64,000 nt of DNA from Jaltomata sinuosa. Lineage: Eukaryota; Streptophyta; Magnoliopsida; Solanales; Solanaceae. Shown in pieces: positions 45,937 to 57,217 of the stretch (the stretch's first letter is position 1; each line of letters opens with the position of its first letter). A program made the position numbers and the translations under genes. The stretch is taken from contig QJPP01003561.1 in NCBI GenBank assembly GCA_003996215.1, positions 124,001 to 188,000 on the forward strand, read 5' to 3'. The notes beneath the pieces were generated by a model. The model saw only the letters and a list, made by a program, of their open reading frames with translations, made no database searches and was not told the DNA's origin.

Positions 45937-47905
45937 TGTAACAACCCGGAATTCGATTCAGCTTTTAAACTTAGAAACTCTGTAAGATTCTGAACTTATG
46001 GGAATTACGAGTCAAGTCTATGAGCCATGAATGGAACCACGAGTCATGGAAAGGACTCGTGAAACCAGTCTTACAGACCATCCTTAGGTCTGAGAACCAC
46101 GAATGAGTTTCAAGGTTCGTGGATGGTTCCACGGGTCGTGGAACTCAAACTGAGGGTATTCAAATTCCCCAGAAACCTCGAGAGGTTTCTACGACCCGTG
46201 AAAGCTTCTACGAGTCATCCTGTTACCTCGTGGAAAGTTATCCGCAGCTTGAATTTTGGTTCAAAAACTACAACTCCAATACACGAACCGTGGTTGCTTC
46301 TATGGCTCGTGGAAAGGACCCGTGGAACCTGAAACTCAGGTTTTTAACAGGTTTTTATTAATTAAATCCCATGGGTATTTCTATAATTACCCACCCTTTT
46401 AACTCGTAAGTGAGGTTGTTTTTTCCACTTTTAGTAGGGTTTTTACTCCTATTAACCTAAGTCTTTCATTACTCCTCATTCATCTACCAAAAGAGTAAAA
46501 AAACTCATTCAAGCTCCAAGTTCAAGTCTCCATTTCTTTTCTTCTTAGATAAAGCAAGATTTAATAAGGTACATGGGTAATCAATAAGGGGTTCCTTTCA
46601 CCCTTATTCCCATAACCCCATGTTTTACTTTGATTTATAAAATTGTGAAATTAGGGTTCTTACCCAATTTGGGAAAAACTTATGGTTTTAGTTTTAAAGC
46701 ATCAATTCATAGTTTCTTATTACTTATCTATGATTTATTTGAGGTTCCTTAATTGATTTCAAAATCCCATGCATTAAAGATGATTTCTAGCATGATTCCA
46801 TTCAATCGCATGTTTTCAAGTGAAAATTGGCATGTTTAGATAACATGACCTTATGTATTTATGAAAATGCATACCTAATTCTTCAAGTTATGAATTTTGA
46901 AAGAAAAGAATGTTTTGGAATTATGGCTATGCTAAGTTTTAAGACTTATGATTTTGAATTGCATGACATTAGATATGTCCTTATGATTTTCAAACAGATT
47001 TTGGCATTAGATATGTCACTAGTATATTATGAGCTATATGTATGTTTTGGGAGTAGTATTTAGCACCGAGCAATGATGATTCTAGATAATCCAAGTCAAA
47101 AACTACATACCAGCGTAAGTTAAGAGGGTCCTCGTTAGTTGAGAGTATCTCCTCATGTAGAAAGGTCCTCGTTAGTTGAGAGTGTCCCCTTCTGAAAGTG
47201 GTTCCACACTATGATATATATAATATTCCATACCTTGGAAAGGTTTGGGGTAGTTTTGCCAAATAGGGTGATATAGTTAGATTCCATGTAGCTCACATGG
47301 TCTATTGTTATGTATAAGAAACTCATGTATGAAGGTTTCAAGATATTCTACTTCATGTTTGAACTCAACCAATGGTATTTATTTATGATATCTCTTCTAT
47401 GCATGATCTCAGTTTTAATTATACTTCAAGCATGCTTTTACCTTACTTATGCATATCTCACATATTCAGTACATCCTATAGTACTAACGCATATTTTGTG
47501 CTACATCCTTTTGAGGATGCAGATTCAGGTTCTCTCCCTTAGGCTTGTGGCTAGACAACACCAAGTATCCAAATCTTGTTGGTGAGTCCTAGTCCTTCGA
47601 GGACTAGTATTAGTCAAGTTATTTTACTTGTCTTTCTTTTAGATTTCTGGGTTGTTGGGGTCTTGTCCCATCAACTCTTATGACAGTTTAGAGGCTTCAG
47701 AAATAACTAGACTTGTACTCCGTGTTTTGGATTTGGTATTACGTAGACCTTGTTCCTACTTAGATATGGTTGCCTATCTTTATTTAGTATGCTTCCGCTA
47801 TGTTTCTTGCATTAATCTAAGTTATGATATGACCAAAGGTTAACTTGGGGCACTTGCGGTCCTAAGTCCCGTGTTACGTCTAAGGGGTAGCCTTAGGGAG
47901 TGACA
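45937..47905 (+). repeat. F2 3' LTR
   Basis: 1969 bp, TGTAACAACCCGG...GGAGTGACA. The U3 start (46018-46340) holds about a dozen CACGA/TCGTGG-type half-sites arranged as imperfect palindromes such as CCACGGGTCGTGG at 46128-46140. Frames at 46119-46361, 46827-47063, 47310-47585 and 47652-47843 are LTR sequence, not genes. Confidence 0.93.
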
Positions 47906-47910
47906 ATAGT

Positions 47911-48527
47911 GCAATCCCTCCTCAAATGACCTAGATCTCTACACTCATAGAAAGATCTCAGAACCACTATTTATTGAGAGGGGATTGAATAACTCAAATG
48001 GACACTACAACCTGAAAACCTCTAAGAGTAACGCTATGAACTCTAACCCAAATTTTAAGAATACCTCCAAAAATAACCTTCCTCATACGCCAGAATAGCA
48101 GTATATACTGGCCTTCTAGATGAGTATGAAAGATCATATTATAAGATCCCCTATCACCATATAAGGTGCCACAATCAGTAGCAAATGTACGAGACCTTTT
48201 TTTCCTAAAATTACTAAACTTCTCATGTCTCATAAGCTCAAACTCCTTGGCCAAATCAGCCACTCTCTAAAAAGAAGACCCATATGTTGTCATTTGATAA
48301 GCTGCCATTCGAATAGGATAGATAATTCCCCTCACAAACCAACAAATCCTTTCAATCACTTTGGGAAAAATCATCAAAGCATGATCATATAGGGCATGAA
48401 ATCTAGTTTGACACTCAGTCACTGAGATCTTTAAAAATATCCAAGAACACTCTCCAATGAAGAAGGTGGAAACAGTTGTATGCAAAACAAATACCCAACT
48501 AAGAGTCAATGTCAAATCCCACCAGAG
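47911..48527 (-). pseudogene. F6 gag capsid fragment
   Basis: Frames 48267-48515 and 47994-48263 are in continuation: VTECQTRFHALYDHALM, ERICWFVRGIIYPIRMA (retrotransposon gag domain), then VADLAKEFELMRHEKFSNFRKK. This is the well-known Solanaceae gypsy gag segment with conserved F..L..HA and R..F..GL.. blocks. Stops lie between and before the frames. It continues leftwards past F2 at 41508. Confidence 0.78.
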
Positions 48528-48925
48528 AATAATATTGAGGGTGATCGAGGAAGAAAAGAATTAAAATAACTTACTCTAATCCAAAGAACAAGAAGATAAA
48601 AAAATTTGGGGGGGTTTGTTTGGAAACACGAACAAAGATAAAAGTAACTAAGATAAAGAATAGGTTTGATCAATGACCTTCACAAGAAAGGATAGCAATG
48701 GGATTTTGGAATGGGATTCAATTTACATCCATACAATCCATTGTAATTCAATTTCCTACTTCTTAATCAATCATTGGTCAATCCAAATATGCCTTGGAAG
48801 ATCAAGTATCCACCAGTATCTCTCGATAATTGGAGAATATTTTTCAACTAGTTCTCTCGAACCTAACTAAGTGTCAATAAAGATATTCCAAATCTAGCTT
48901 AAATCTGTTAGATGAGGTTTAAAGG
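48528..48925 (-). mobile_element. Athila-like LTR, left part
   Basis: Matches 2620-3020 of the LTR at 2545-3963 (for example 'aactagttctctcgaacc' at 48848). Interrupted at 48926 by F1. Confidence 0.7.
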
Positions 48926-51200
48926 TGTAACACCCCCAGGGTTTATGGTTTTTTTGCTCCGTGTTAAAGGCTTAAAAGCCTCAATTGGTGAGTTTAATTT
49001 TAACATTGTGCGTGATTCAAAAATATTTAATTTAAATTTGAATTTTGTAAGAGAATATATTTCTATTGCATTCCTAAAATATTTTAAATATTTTTGAAAA
49101 TATTTGTAGTTACGATATATTTGTGTATGTATATATTATATAAGAGTTTTATAATTTATTAATATTTTAATAGAGATGGTAAGTCTAGTTTTATGGAGAA
49201 ATTATTATTATATGAGTAGGCATTATTCGAAATATATATTCAAAAAAATTATGATTATTTTTCTATGAATATACGCAATACCCGAGTGTATACGTAATGG
49301 ATGGAAAATAATTGGTGGAGTTGGTGCCACCACCCGCGTGGAGGGGGTGGAGATATACAGAAAAATAATTCAATTCCATGTTCCAGTAATCATTTTCATG
49401 CTTTTCCCAAAATAAATTAGTGATTACTTATTATAATGCCTTCCATCCTTTTATAGTATGTGCTCTACATATATATACTTGTAGACTTGAGCAATCTTTA
49501 TCACTTTTACTTTCATTATATATAGACCATGTACAAAATATTCATCAACTAATACATTACTTTGCAATTCATATCTTGATCTTCGCAATTCATATCTTGA
49601 TCTTGAGTGTAGATTTGCAGCGTACTCTGTCTCTATTTTAGTACTGCCGCTTGAAATAAAATTTCATCCAAATCATATTATTTGATCTAGGAGAAACAGG
49701 CAGACGGAGTTTGTGGTATGTTTGAAAATGAAGTGATAAGGTGCAGTTTTTAGTGATTCTATCATTAAAGTTTTCTCCTGTGCCTAGAAACATGATGTGT
49801 ACTTGTGGAAATCATTTACCCCTTCGATTAGCTGCATTTTGAGCTAGTTTTGGAAGATAGAACTTGGTAGTTCTTTGTGGTTCTTCAAGATTTACACTTG
49901 GTTTGCTAAGGTAACTATCTCAGGCCTCTTTTATGATTGTTTTTACGAAGTTCTAAGGATGTTTTGTCAAGTTACGATCCTATGGAAAATCTGCCAATTT
50001 AAGCTTAATTATAAACTATTTATAGGTGTGTATAACCTGCATATATATAGTGTTTGTGAAGCTTAGGAAGTAAGGAACAACTTCCATAAAGGAACTACGG
50101 CGTTCAAACGTTCGTTGAAAAGGTATGTTAAGGCTAAGCGTCGTCCTTCCTTTGAGCACGAATTTTAGAAAATTATCTAAATGTGATCTTTTACTACTCT
50201 ATTGCTAGAAAGACCTTCTGCGAAAGGCATTGGGATCTCAGATGAAGTATTTTCATGATTCTATTATGTTGATATTCCACTCGTTCTGTTATATAGCATA
50301 TTTGGTATCTATATGTCCCTTTGTCGACTTCCTTGAGCTTATGTCCATATGTATGAATTCTTACTCTTCTTTAGGTGTTGTGAGATACCAGAGATTAAGA
50401 AGGAACATTAAGAATTTACAACCAGTCCTTCTTCCTCACTAAAGTGTTTTTCGAAAAACTTTAAAATAATACGTCAATTTCCAAAATCTCAAATGTAGCT
50501 CATATATTTAAACTACTAAAGGACATGGTTTTGTTGAAATACTTTCTTTTACAAACTATTAGGCAAACATATATAGAAACTAAGTGAAATACTTTAATAT
50601 CTTTATGAACATCCACAGGTTTAAGTTACCTTTTTAACATCGAGTTAAGTGTCCAAGTTCATTCTAAAAGAATATGAGGTTCTACGAGGCATTTACATGT
50701 TATACGAAAGTGATTACGAGATTATAAGAATAAGAGTACTAGTGGGCTAGGTTTGGAAACGTGATTGTGATGATATATATGCATTACGAATCCATGACAT
50801 GACATGCTATGCATTACATCTTGAGCTATAATCAGGAGGTATGAGGCATATTGCCTATATTTATACGTATGAGACACAGATAGCCACAAGTTGGTAATTA
50901 TGATGTCAATTAGCTACTGGAAGACACCACTATTGCTAGCATTTGCTTTGGTATGATATGCATTTGCATCTATATATGTATATGTATTCACGATATATGA
51001 TTACACGAGCATACCATGCATATTTAATTACTCCGAGGTCAGATATAGGCCATGGAGGCTATCAAAGTTTCAGTTTCAAGTGGTATCTCTACTACCCTTT
51101 ATACAGCAACTATTATGATTCTACTCTCCTCCTTACATACCAGTACATTTTTATTCATACTGACATCCCTCCTTACATACCACTACAATATTATTCAGAC
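48926..51200 (+). mobile_element. F1 LTR, most complete copy
   Basis: Begins TGTAACACCCCC at 48926, a proper chromovirus-type LTR start, inserted in the Athila-like LTR. Matches 5942-8150 and 1-712. The 3' terminus typical for such LTRs (GTGACA or CATGACA) is not found; the sequence passes into Athila-like LTR between about 51190 and 51330. About 850 bases of the Athila LTR are missing at the site. Frames at 48912-49097, 49420-49641, 49875-50066, 50230-50442 and 50943-51203 lie within and are not genes. Confidence 0.75.
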
Positions 51201-51638
51201 TAGAAGCCGCATTTGCGTAGGTTGACTTGACTGTTGACTTCCATTTTTGCGGACATTGGCCGCATTTGCAATATCTGAGGCTAGCTTCTCCCTTTTTCTC
51301 AGTTTTGATTACCTTTTTCCCGAAGACCATTATGCCTAAATGAACCTAAAACAATAATAATTCATACAATAAATAGCCTCATATTATGAATAGATGACAC
51401 AAAACGTAAGAAGAGAGACCTAAATAAGTGGTAAATTCACCACTTATCAACACCCCCAACATAAAGCTTTTGCTTGTCCTCAAGCACGTTAAAAAAAATT
51501 CCAATGAGACTCTACCCTTTCAAGCACAAGAATCATCACAATCATTTTCACATTACATTTTTCAATTAAGCACAGAGAATATGACTTTGGTTGGCCCTAA
51601 TGATTAGTCGATTACATGTGAACTTTATCCAAATGATC
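51201..51638 (-). mobile_element. Athila-like 3' LTR edge, purine tract and 3' region
   Basis: LTR start TGATAAGTGG at 51449 on the minus strand, purine tract 51459-51450, then the 'gaggacaagcaaaagc' block. Duplicate of 8150-8569. Interrupted at 51638 by NA. Confidence 0.75.
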
Positions 51639-51990
51639 TATAACACCCCCAAAATTTCTAAGCTAAGACCCGAACTACTTTTCATAGGTGTAATGATCAT
51701 TTCCCTAGTGTGATGAGTGTTTTCGATATGAATCATGTTCATAAGAAACTCTTATAAGCAAGTTAAGTTGAAAGCACCTCAACCAAAGAAGTTTTCATAT
51801 AAGACTAAACTAGGGTCAACTTCAAATGATCATAACTAGTAGAATATGAAGAACTAAATGACCTAGTACCCAGTAAATTAAAGGCCTTCGAGTATTCTTT
51901 CCAATGCTACCAACCGTACATTAATACGAGTCTGGAGTAAAACGTTATCAGTGTTTTACTAAAGGTTGTATGTCAGTCAAAATGACAGAC

Positions 51991-52174
51991 AAAAACCATG
52001 AGAAGGATCCACGGGTTGTGGAATGATCCACGGGCCGTGAAACCAACTCGTGGAAATCAAACCTGAAACTATTTTTTTCCCTAAAAACCACAAGGAGGTT
52101 CCATGGGTCGTGGAATGATCCACGGGTCATGAAACAAACTCGTGGAAATCATTCCAGAGGCCAGAAACTTTGCC
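51991..52174 (+). repeat. ~92-bp tandem duplication with CCACGGG..CGTGG palindromes
   Basis: Two units, starting AAAAACCA at 51991 and 52083. Each has a GATCCACGGG-type and a TCGTGGAA-type arm, then ACTCGTGGAAATCA. The 3' LTR has the same pair at about 57569-57750. Confidence 0.88.
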
Positions 52175-52320
52175 CAGGAACCACGAACCTTTTTCACAAA
52201 TCGTGATCCATTCTACAGGTCATGGTTCATGCTCATGGAACCCATCGATGAATTGTTTCAATAGTTTTTAATTTATTATTCCATGGGTATTTTAGACCAT
52301 TCCTTCTTTTTTAGCTCTAA

Positions 52321-52330
52321 CTATAAATAG
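52321..52330 (+). promoter_or_regulatory. TATA box of NA LTR
   Basis: CTATAAATAG, identical in the 3' LTR at 57899-57908 although the flanks differ. Lies ~680 bases into the LTR, downstream of the palindromic repeats, where a U3 promoter is expected. Confidence 0.65.
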
Positions 52331-54511
52331 TTTTAGGCTTATTTTATTACGTCAAAACCTCAAAATATATTAGTTTTCCTCATTCGATCTCTCAAAATAG
52401 TTTCAAAGGAGAAAAGAGCGTTCTTCTCCAAATTAAAGACATAGGTCTTTCTCCATCAAGCTTCAAAATTTAGGTCCTCTTCAAGGATTATAATCCACCA
52501 TGTATGTGGGTATTCAGTAAGGGTTTAGTTCACCCTTATGCCCAAAATCTCACTCTTCTATTCATATTTCATGATGTTAGAAACTAGGGTTCTTAACCAA
52601 TCATGCTAAATTTTACAGAACTCGGTCTTATGATTTCAACATGACTTATATCTTATATTAGAGGATTCATACAATGCTTTTAGTGACTTGCATGATCTTT
52701 TACAAGAACTTTAAGAAAATAAGAATTTAGCTTGAAATTGTAGTATTTTCATGAGAATTGGTTTTCTTTAGAATTTAACCTAGATTACTAGCATTCAATT
52801 TTAAGCATGAAATTAGCCAGTTTTCAGTCTACAGGTTATCTATAAACTTCTCCTGATTTAGCTTTCCTTCAGAATTCAGTTCAGCTTGTCATCATTCACT
52901 CTAAACAAGTTTAAGTTTCCTCACAATGATCTTAACTATGGGTTTGGTTTTCGAATATGTATTCATGATTCCCAATGACTTCAGTCCAGTTTGTTTAAGT
53001 ACGAAAGAACTATACATGATTTAGCAGGCTTCGTTCTTCCTTCAGTATGATCTACAAAATATGTTTTAAATATGAACAGTTTTGACATTCAGATATGTCA
53101 CATGACACAAACCATTCTCATGCATTATTCAGGTACTCAGTTAGTCAGAATTACATGATTAGAATACTTCAGTCTCAGTAATAGTTTGCATTATCAGATT
53201 ATATCAGTATTTTGAGCTATCCAATATTTTAGTTACATTCATTGCTTTATATTCAGTTGGGAGTAGGCTTAGCACTGAACGGACGAAGGGATGAAGGCTC
53301 AACTATCAGATTAGGCTGAGACCTTTAGTAGAAGTCCCTAAGTCCTAGAACTATGGCTCCACCATAGGTATCAAAGGGTTCATCTATCAGATTAGGTCGT
53401 ACACTCTTGTCCCTTGTGGATATGAGTTTAGTGGATCTACATCAGACTTTTTTGTGCCCTTGGTAAGGTATGAACACTCTTTCATCAAGGGTTACAGGTT
53501 GGTTCCATAGTTAGCTCAGCTTGGGGTATGTCAGTTAATAGTATCTCCCACAATCCATATTCATTATTACGTGACCTTGTATTCAGTTATTTAGTTCAGT
53601 TCAATATTATACAGTTTCTTGTTTTTATATTTGGTCATTGAATTAGCTTATATCTTTAAGCCTGCATTCAGTACAGTATATCAATATTTTCAACATGCTC
53701 AGTAGAAGAAACTCCCTTTAAGGATTTACTTTAAACATGACTTTCAGTATGACTCGTGACTTTCAGCTCAGTTGCACTAGTCCATAATTTACAGACATAC
53801 TTTATCTTGTTAGTTCATGAAATCCCAAGTAACAGGTATACTTATCTTTAAACATCATGACCTCACAGTTATAGTCCAGCAACATGATTTACATTCTCTT
53901 CAGTAAGAGAATTTACGGTCAACAACTTTGACTTATGCACTTCAGATATCATACATAGTCCAGTTTTCATCCATGCTTTTAATATACATGTATCTACTTA
54001 TGATTTATAGTAAGTGCATATCTCACATGCTCAGTACATTCAAAGTACTGACTACATACCTTACTTGTGCTGTATCATTTTATGATGTAGGTTTCAATGC
54101 TAGCTCCAAGGATCATAGTTAGACAGATCACAACTTCTAGTCAGCAGTGATTGAGTTCTCCTTCTTTGGGAACTCTAGTCAGTCATTAGTTATAGAGGTT
54201 ATTTCAATTTTTATACATTGATTAAAGATAGTTGGGCGTCATGTCTTGGTTAACTGTAGTTCAGTGTTAGTAGAGGCTTCATTGATAGTCAGACAGTCAG
54301 TCACTAAGTTGTATCAGTTTTCAAATTCTATTGTATGTCAGTTTCTAATAGTTAATTGTGTTATAATATTTTCAAAAGAGCTCAGAACATTTTAGCTTCT
54401 GTATTTACTTTCAGTCTTTATCTCAGCAATACGCCAGGCCATGGGTTAGCTTGGGGTCACTTATACTCTAAGCGCCATGTCGCATCCAGGGTGCAGGCTC
54501 GGGGCCTGATA

Positions 54512-57217
54512 AACTTGGTATCAGAGCACAGAGTTCAAGTGTCCTAGGATGTCTATGAAGCCATGTCTAGTAGAGTCTTTTGGAACGATACGGAGACATC
54601 TGTACTTTTCTTCAAGGGTCTACAGGGAATTTAGGAAATCTTTCCCTTCTTTCATACTCCAGTTGATCATGCAGTAAAACTGTTCCCTCAGAAAGTTATG
54701 CAAATTCATGCATTGATCCAGTTCCTCCAATCATGCCTCATCTTTGAGTTAGTGGAGACAGTATAGTTCAGATTCCTATCAGTAAGGTGCTCTCAGATAG
54801 AGCTATCAGAAAGTTAATAGATTGCACAAGGGCTTGAGAGGAGCCCACTAGTGCGTAGGTCTACTGATTCAAAAGTATGTATCCTTTTTCACTCGTGCAG
54901 TTGAGCCTATAATAGAATGTTCTCTCAGACCCACTTCCAAAAACTTTACTACGAATGGCACCTTAGCCAAAAGGTATAGTTATGTAAGCACTTCGGTAGT
55001 GTAGCCACTCAATAGTTAGTGTGAATTGAGATGTTATAGGCCATAAGTAGAAGAATGACCCCAAAACTAGATGTACGAATCCAGAAGTATAGTGGATATG
55101 AGAGGGAAAATGGTTGGTTAAGATAACTTAGAGCATATTTGAACTAGGTGAAGAATATCCTTGAATGGTAGAAAGGTAGATGTGTATCCAGAGTAGTATA
55201 TTGTGGCATGAATTCAAGAGATTATATATAGACGTCCTTTAGTGTGGTCTAAATTCAGTTGATTTTGGTGGATATGAACTTAGAGATATGATGTTAATAG
55301 ATGAATAAGCAAAGGTCAGGTTGCTAAGTGTTAGAATAAGTGGTTATCTACACTAGTAAGAGTATGAGTCCTCCAGTGATAGTTGTAAGGGTAAAAAGGA
55401 AGCTAAGAGATTCCTTAGAAGAAGACCTAGCAAGGGTTTAGCATCTTCAATTATAACCTATGAGGGAGAGTTTAGCGTCCAGGAATACAGTGATACCCTG
55501 ACCTTACAAGAATGAGTTAGTTATATCCTAGTGTAGGAGAGAGGTTCGCAGACTTAGAGGGGTAACTCTTGATCTAAGGATGATATGATAGAACGAAAAA
55601 CCAAGTCGAGTCTTGTGACTCAACCAGTATAGAATTCAAGAAAAGACTATAAGAGGATATCGATACATTCTTATTCTAGCGGATTTTCTAGCACTTCAGT
55701 CAAGATGACAATATACTTAGACATATTTGTGCCATATTCATGACTAAGTTCAGGTACTACATATAGATTCATGCCATGCTCATCTCTTAAAAGAAACTGA
55801 AAATTGCTCCAGACAGTGATTCCAGTCTTACTCTAAGATTCTATGAATCCCAGATTTATTCCATGAGACTCGGTATATATGTAAACTCATGTCTCACAGT
55901 ATTATCAATTTTATGTACTCAGTTAAGTCCTCAAGATATGACTTGATGGCTAATGAAATCATGCTACATCATGTATATGCTCAGACCAGACTTCTTGAAC
56001 AGTTCATGCTTATGATTTTCTTACTCTAACCATGTTTTATGTGTCCAAGATGTGATGCACTTAGGCCTTTGTACTTGACTTCTCATACCTCACCTAGAGT
56101 GTCTAGATCATGCTAAGTGTAAGTCAAGACTGATCAGTATTCCTTCATGTGTGATGCTCATGCTCCCACTCTTTTCGCCTAGTGATCTTGGCTTATGTTG
56201 TCACAATTGTTAGTGGAGGGAGATAAGTAGTAGCCTAGATGGGAAGTACTAGATTTTCCACTTTTTGGTGTCCCTTTGTAGAAGTTCTTGCAGTTACAGT
56301 TTCTACATATATTAGGGAAGAGGATAGAAGCCTCGGATAGTGCCAGCTTTTAACAAGCCATAAGATGATCATAGTACTAGGCTTGAATGTCATGATGAAA
56401 TATATGTGGGCCTTTGATTTGTGCGACTAGTGGCCCATTGATTAGACTTCAAGGTTAGTTGATTTTCATGATAAGGAGGAATATCATTCTTGGGAGATAA
56501 CTCCAGATGCTAGAGATTTAGTCGAGATAGGCTTGAACATGGTGAAAACAGGTAGTTAGACTCAGACCTTAGCATATATATTTGTGTTGATGTGAATTTT
56601 AACTGCAAATGTTAAGTGTGGCATTCAGAGAAGTTGGTGTAGTTAAAAAGGGTGTTCCTAAGCTTAATAGTTATGAACTGTATTATTTAAGGCGGGAATA
56701 GTCTTGTTCATACTTCCTGCCCAGGGTGCTCATTCCTTATGTCCAATAGCTTCAGATAGCAAGATAGTAGACTCCTCACATCAGATCAATTCAGACCTAC
56801 TAGTAATCATTCCTTAGGCCAGAAGGCCCTACGCCCAGTCCAGTCCATGCTAGTGAGTTAAGTTTAGAAGAGAATAGTTTTCTCGTACAGTTACTCCTCT
56901 TAGTTTTATGTTCCTTTTATCTAACTACGAATTCTAAGAATGTATTCATTCTTTATGGGTTTTAACTAAGTCCCTAATCTCACTCCATACAAGTTATCAT
57001 ATTGGACCTTTAATTTTATGTCTTATTAGTGTTCTTATGCTCTCAGTATGCATACATGCCTCACAAACCAAACTCAGTTCATATATCAGTCAGAAACTAG
57101 TCGCCAAGTCAGTACTCCAGCTTTTAGAACTCAATTGATGGGATTGCAACTCTTTCCCCACAACCTCAGCCTAGTTAGTCTTCATTTGAGGACGAATGAT
57201 CCTAAGGGGGAGATAGT
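54512..57217 (+). other. NA internal region, non-coding
   Basis: After the primer site the first ~150 bases resemble the leader of Tekay-like elements ('cctaggatgtct', 'gtagagtc', compare F4 at 34915-34870 in reverse). From there to the purine tract no open frame of 60 codons or more begins with ATG on either strand, and no RT, protease or integrase motif is visible. It ends 'catttgaggacgaatgatcc' like F2 and F5. Confidence 0.8.

Larger units (their letters stand above)
41509..47905 (+). mobile_element. F2: Tekay-like chromovirus with a large internal deletion
   Basis: 6,397 bp with LTRs 41509-~43345 (3' end lost) and 45937-47905, target duplication ATAGG (41504-41508) / ATAGT (47906-47910) in F6. 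The 5' LTR runs directly into the RT catalytic motif, so the LTR end, primer site, gag, protease and the RT N-terminus are gone. Other LTR pieces of the family lie at 713-1842 and 63620-64000. Confidence 0.92.
51639..54511 (+). repeat. NA 5' LTR
   Basis: 2873 bp. First bases TATAACACC, the G of TG changed to A. Contains a ~92-bp tandem duplication with palindromes at 51991-52174 and a TATA box CTATAAATAG at 52321-52330. Ends GGGGCCTGATA against GGGGCATGACA in the 3' LTR. Frames at 51948-52130, 53928-54122 and 54356-54547 lie within it. Confidence 0.93.
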
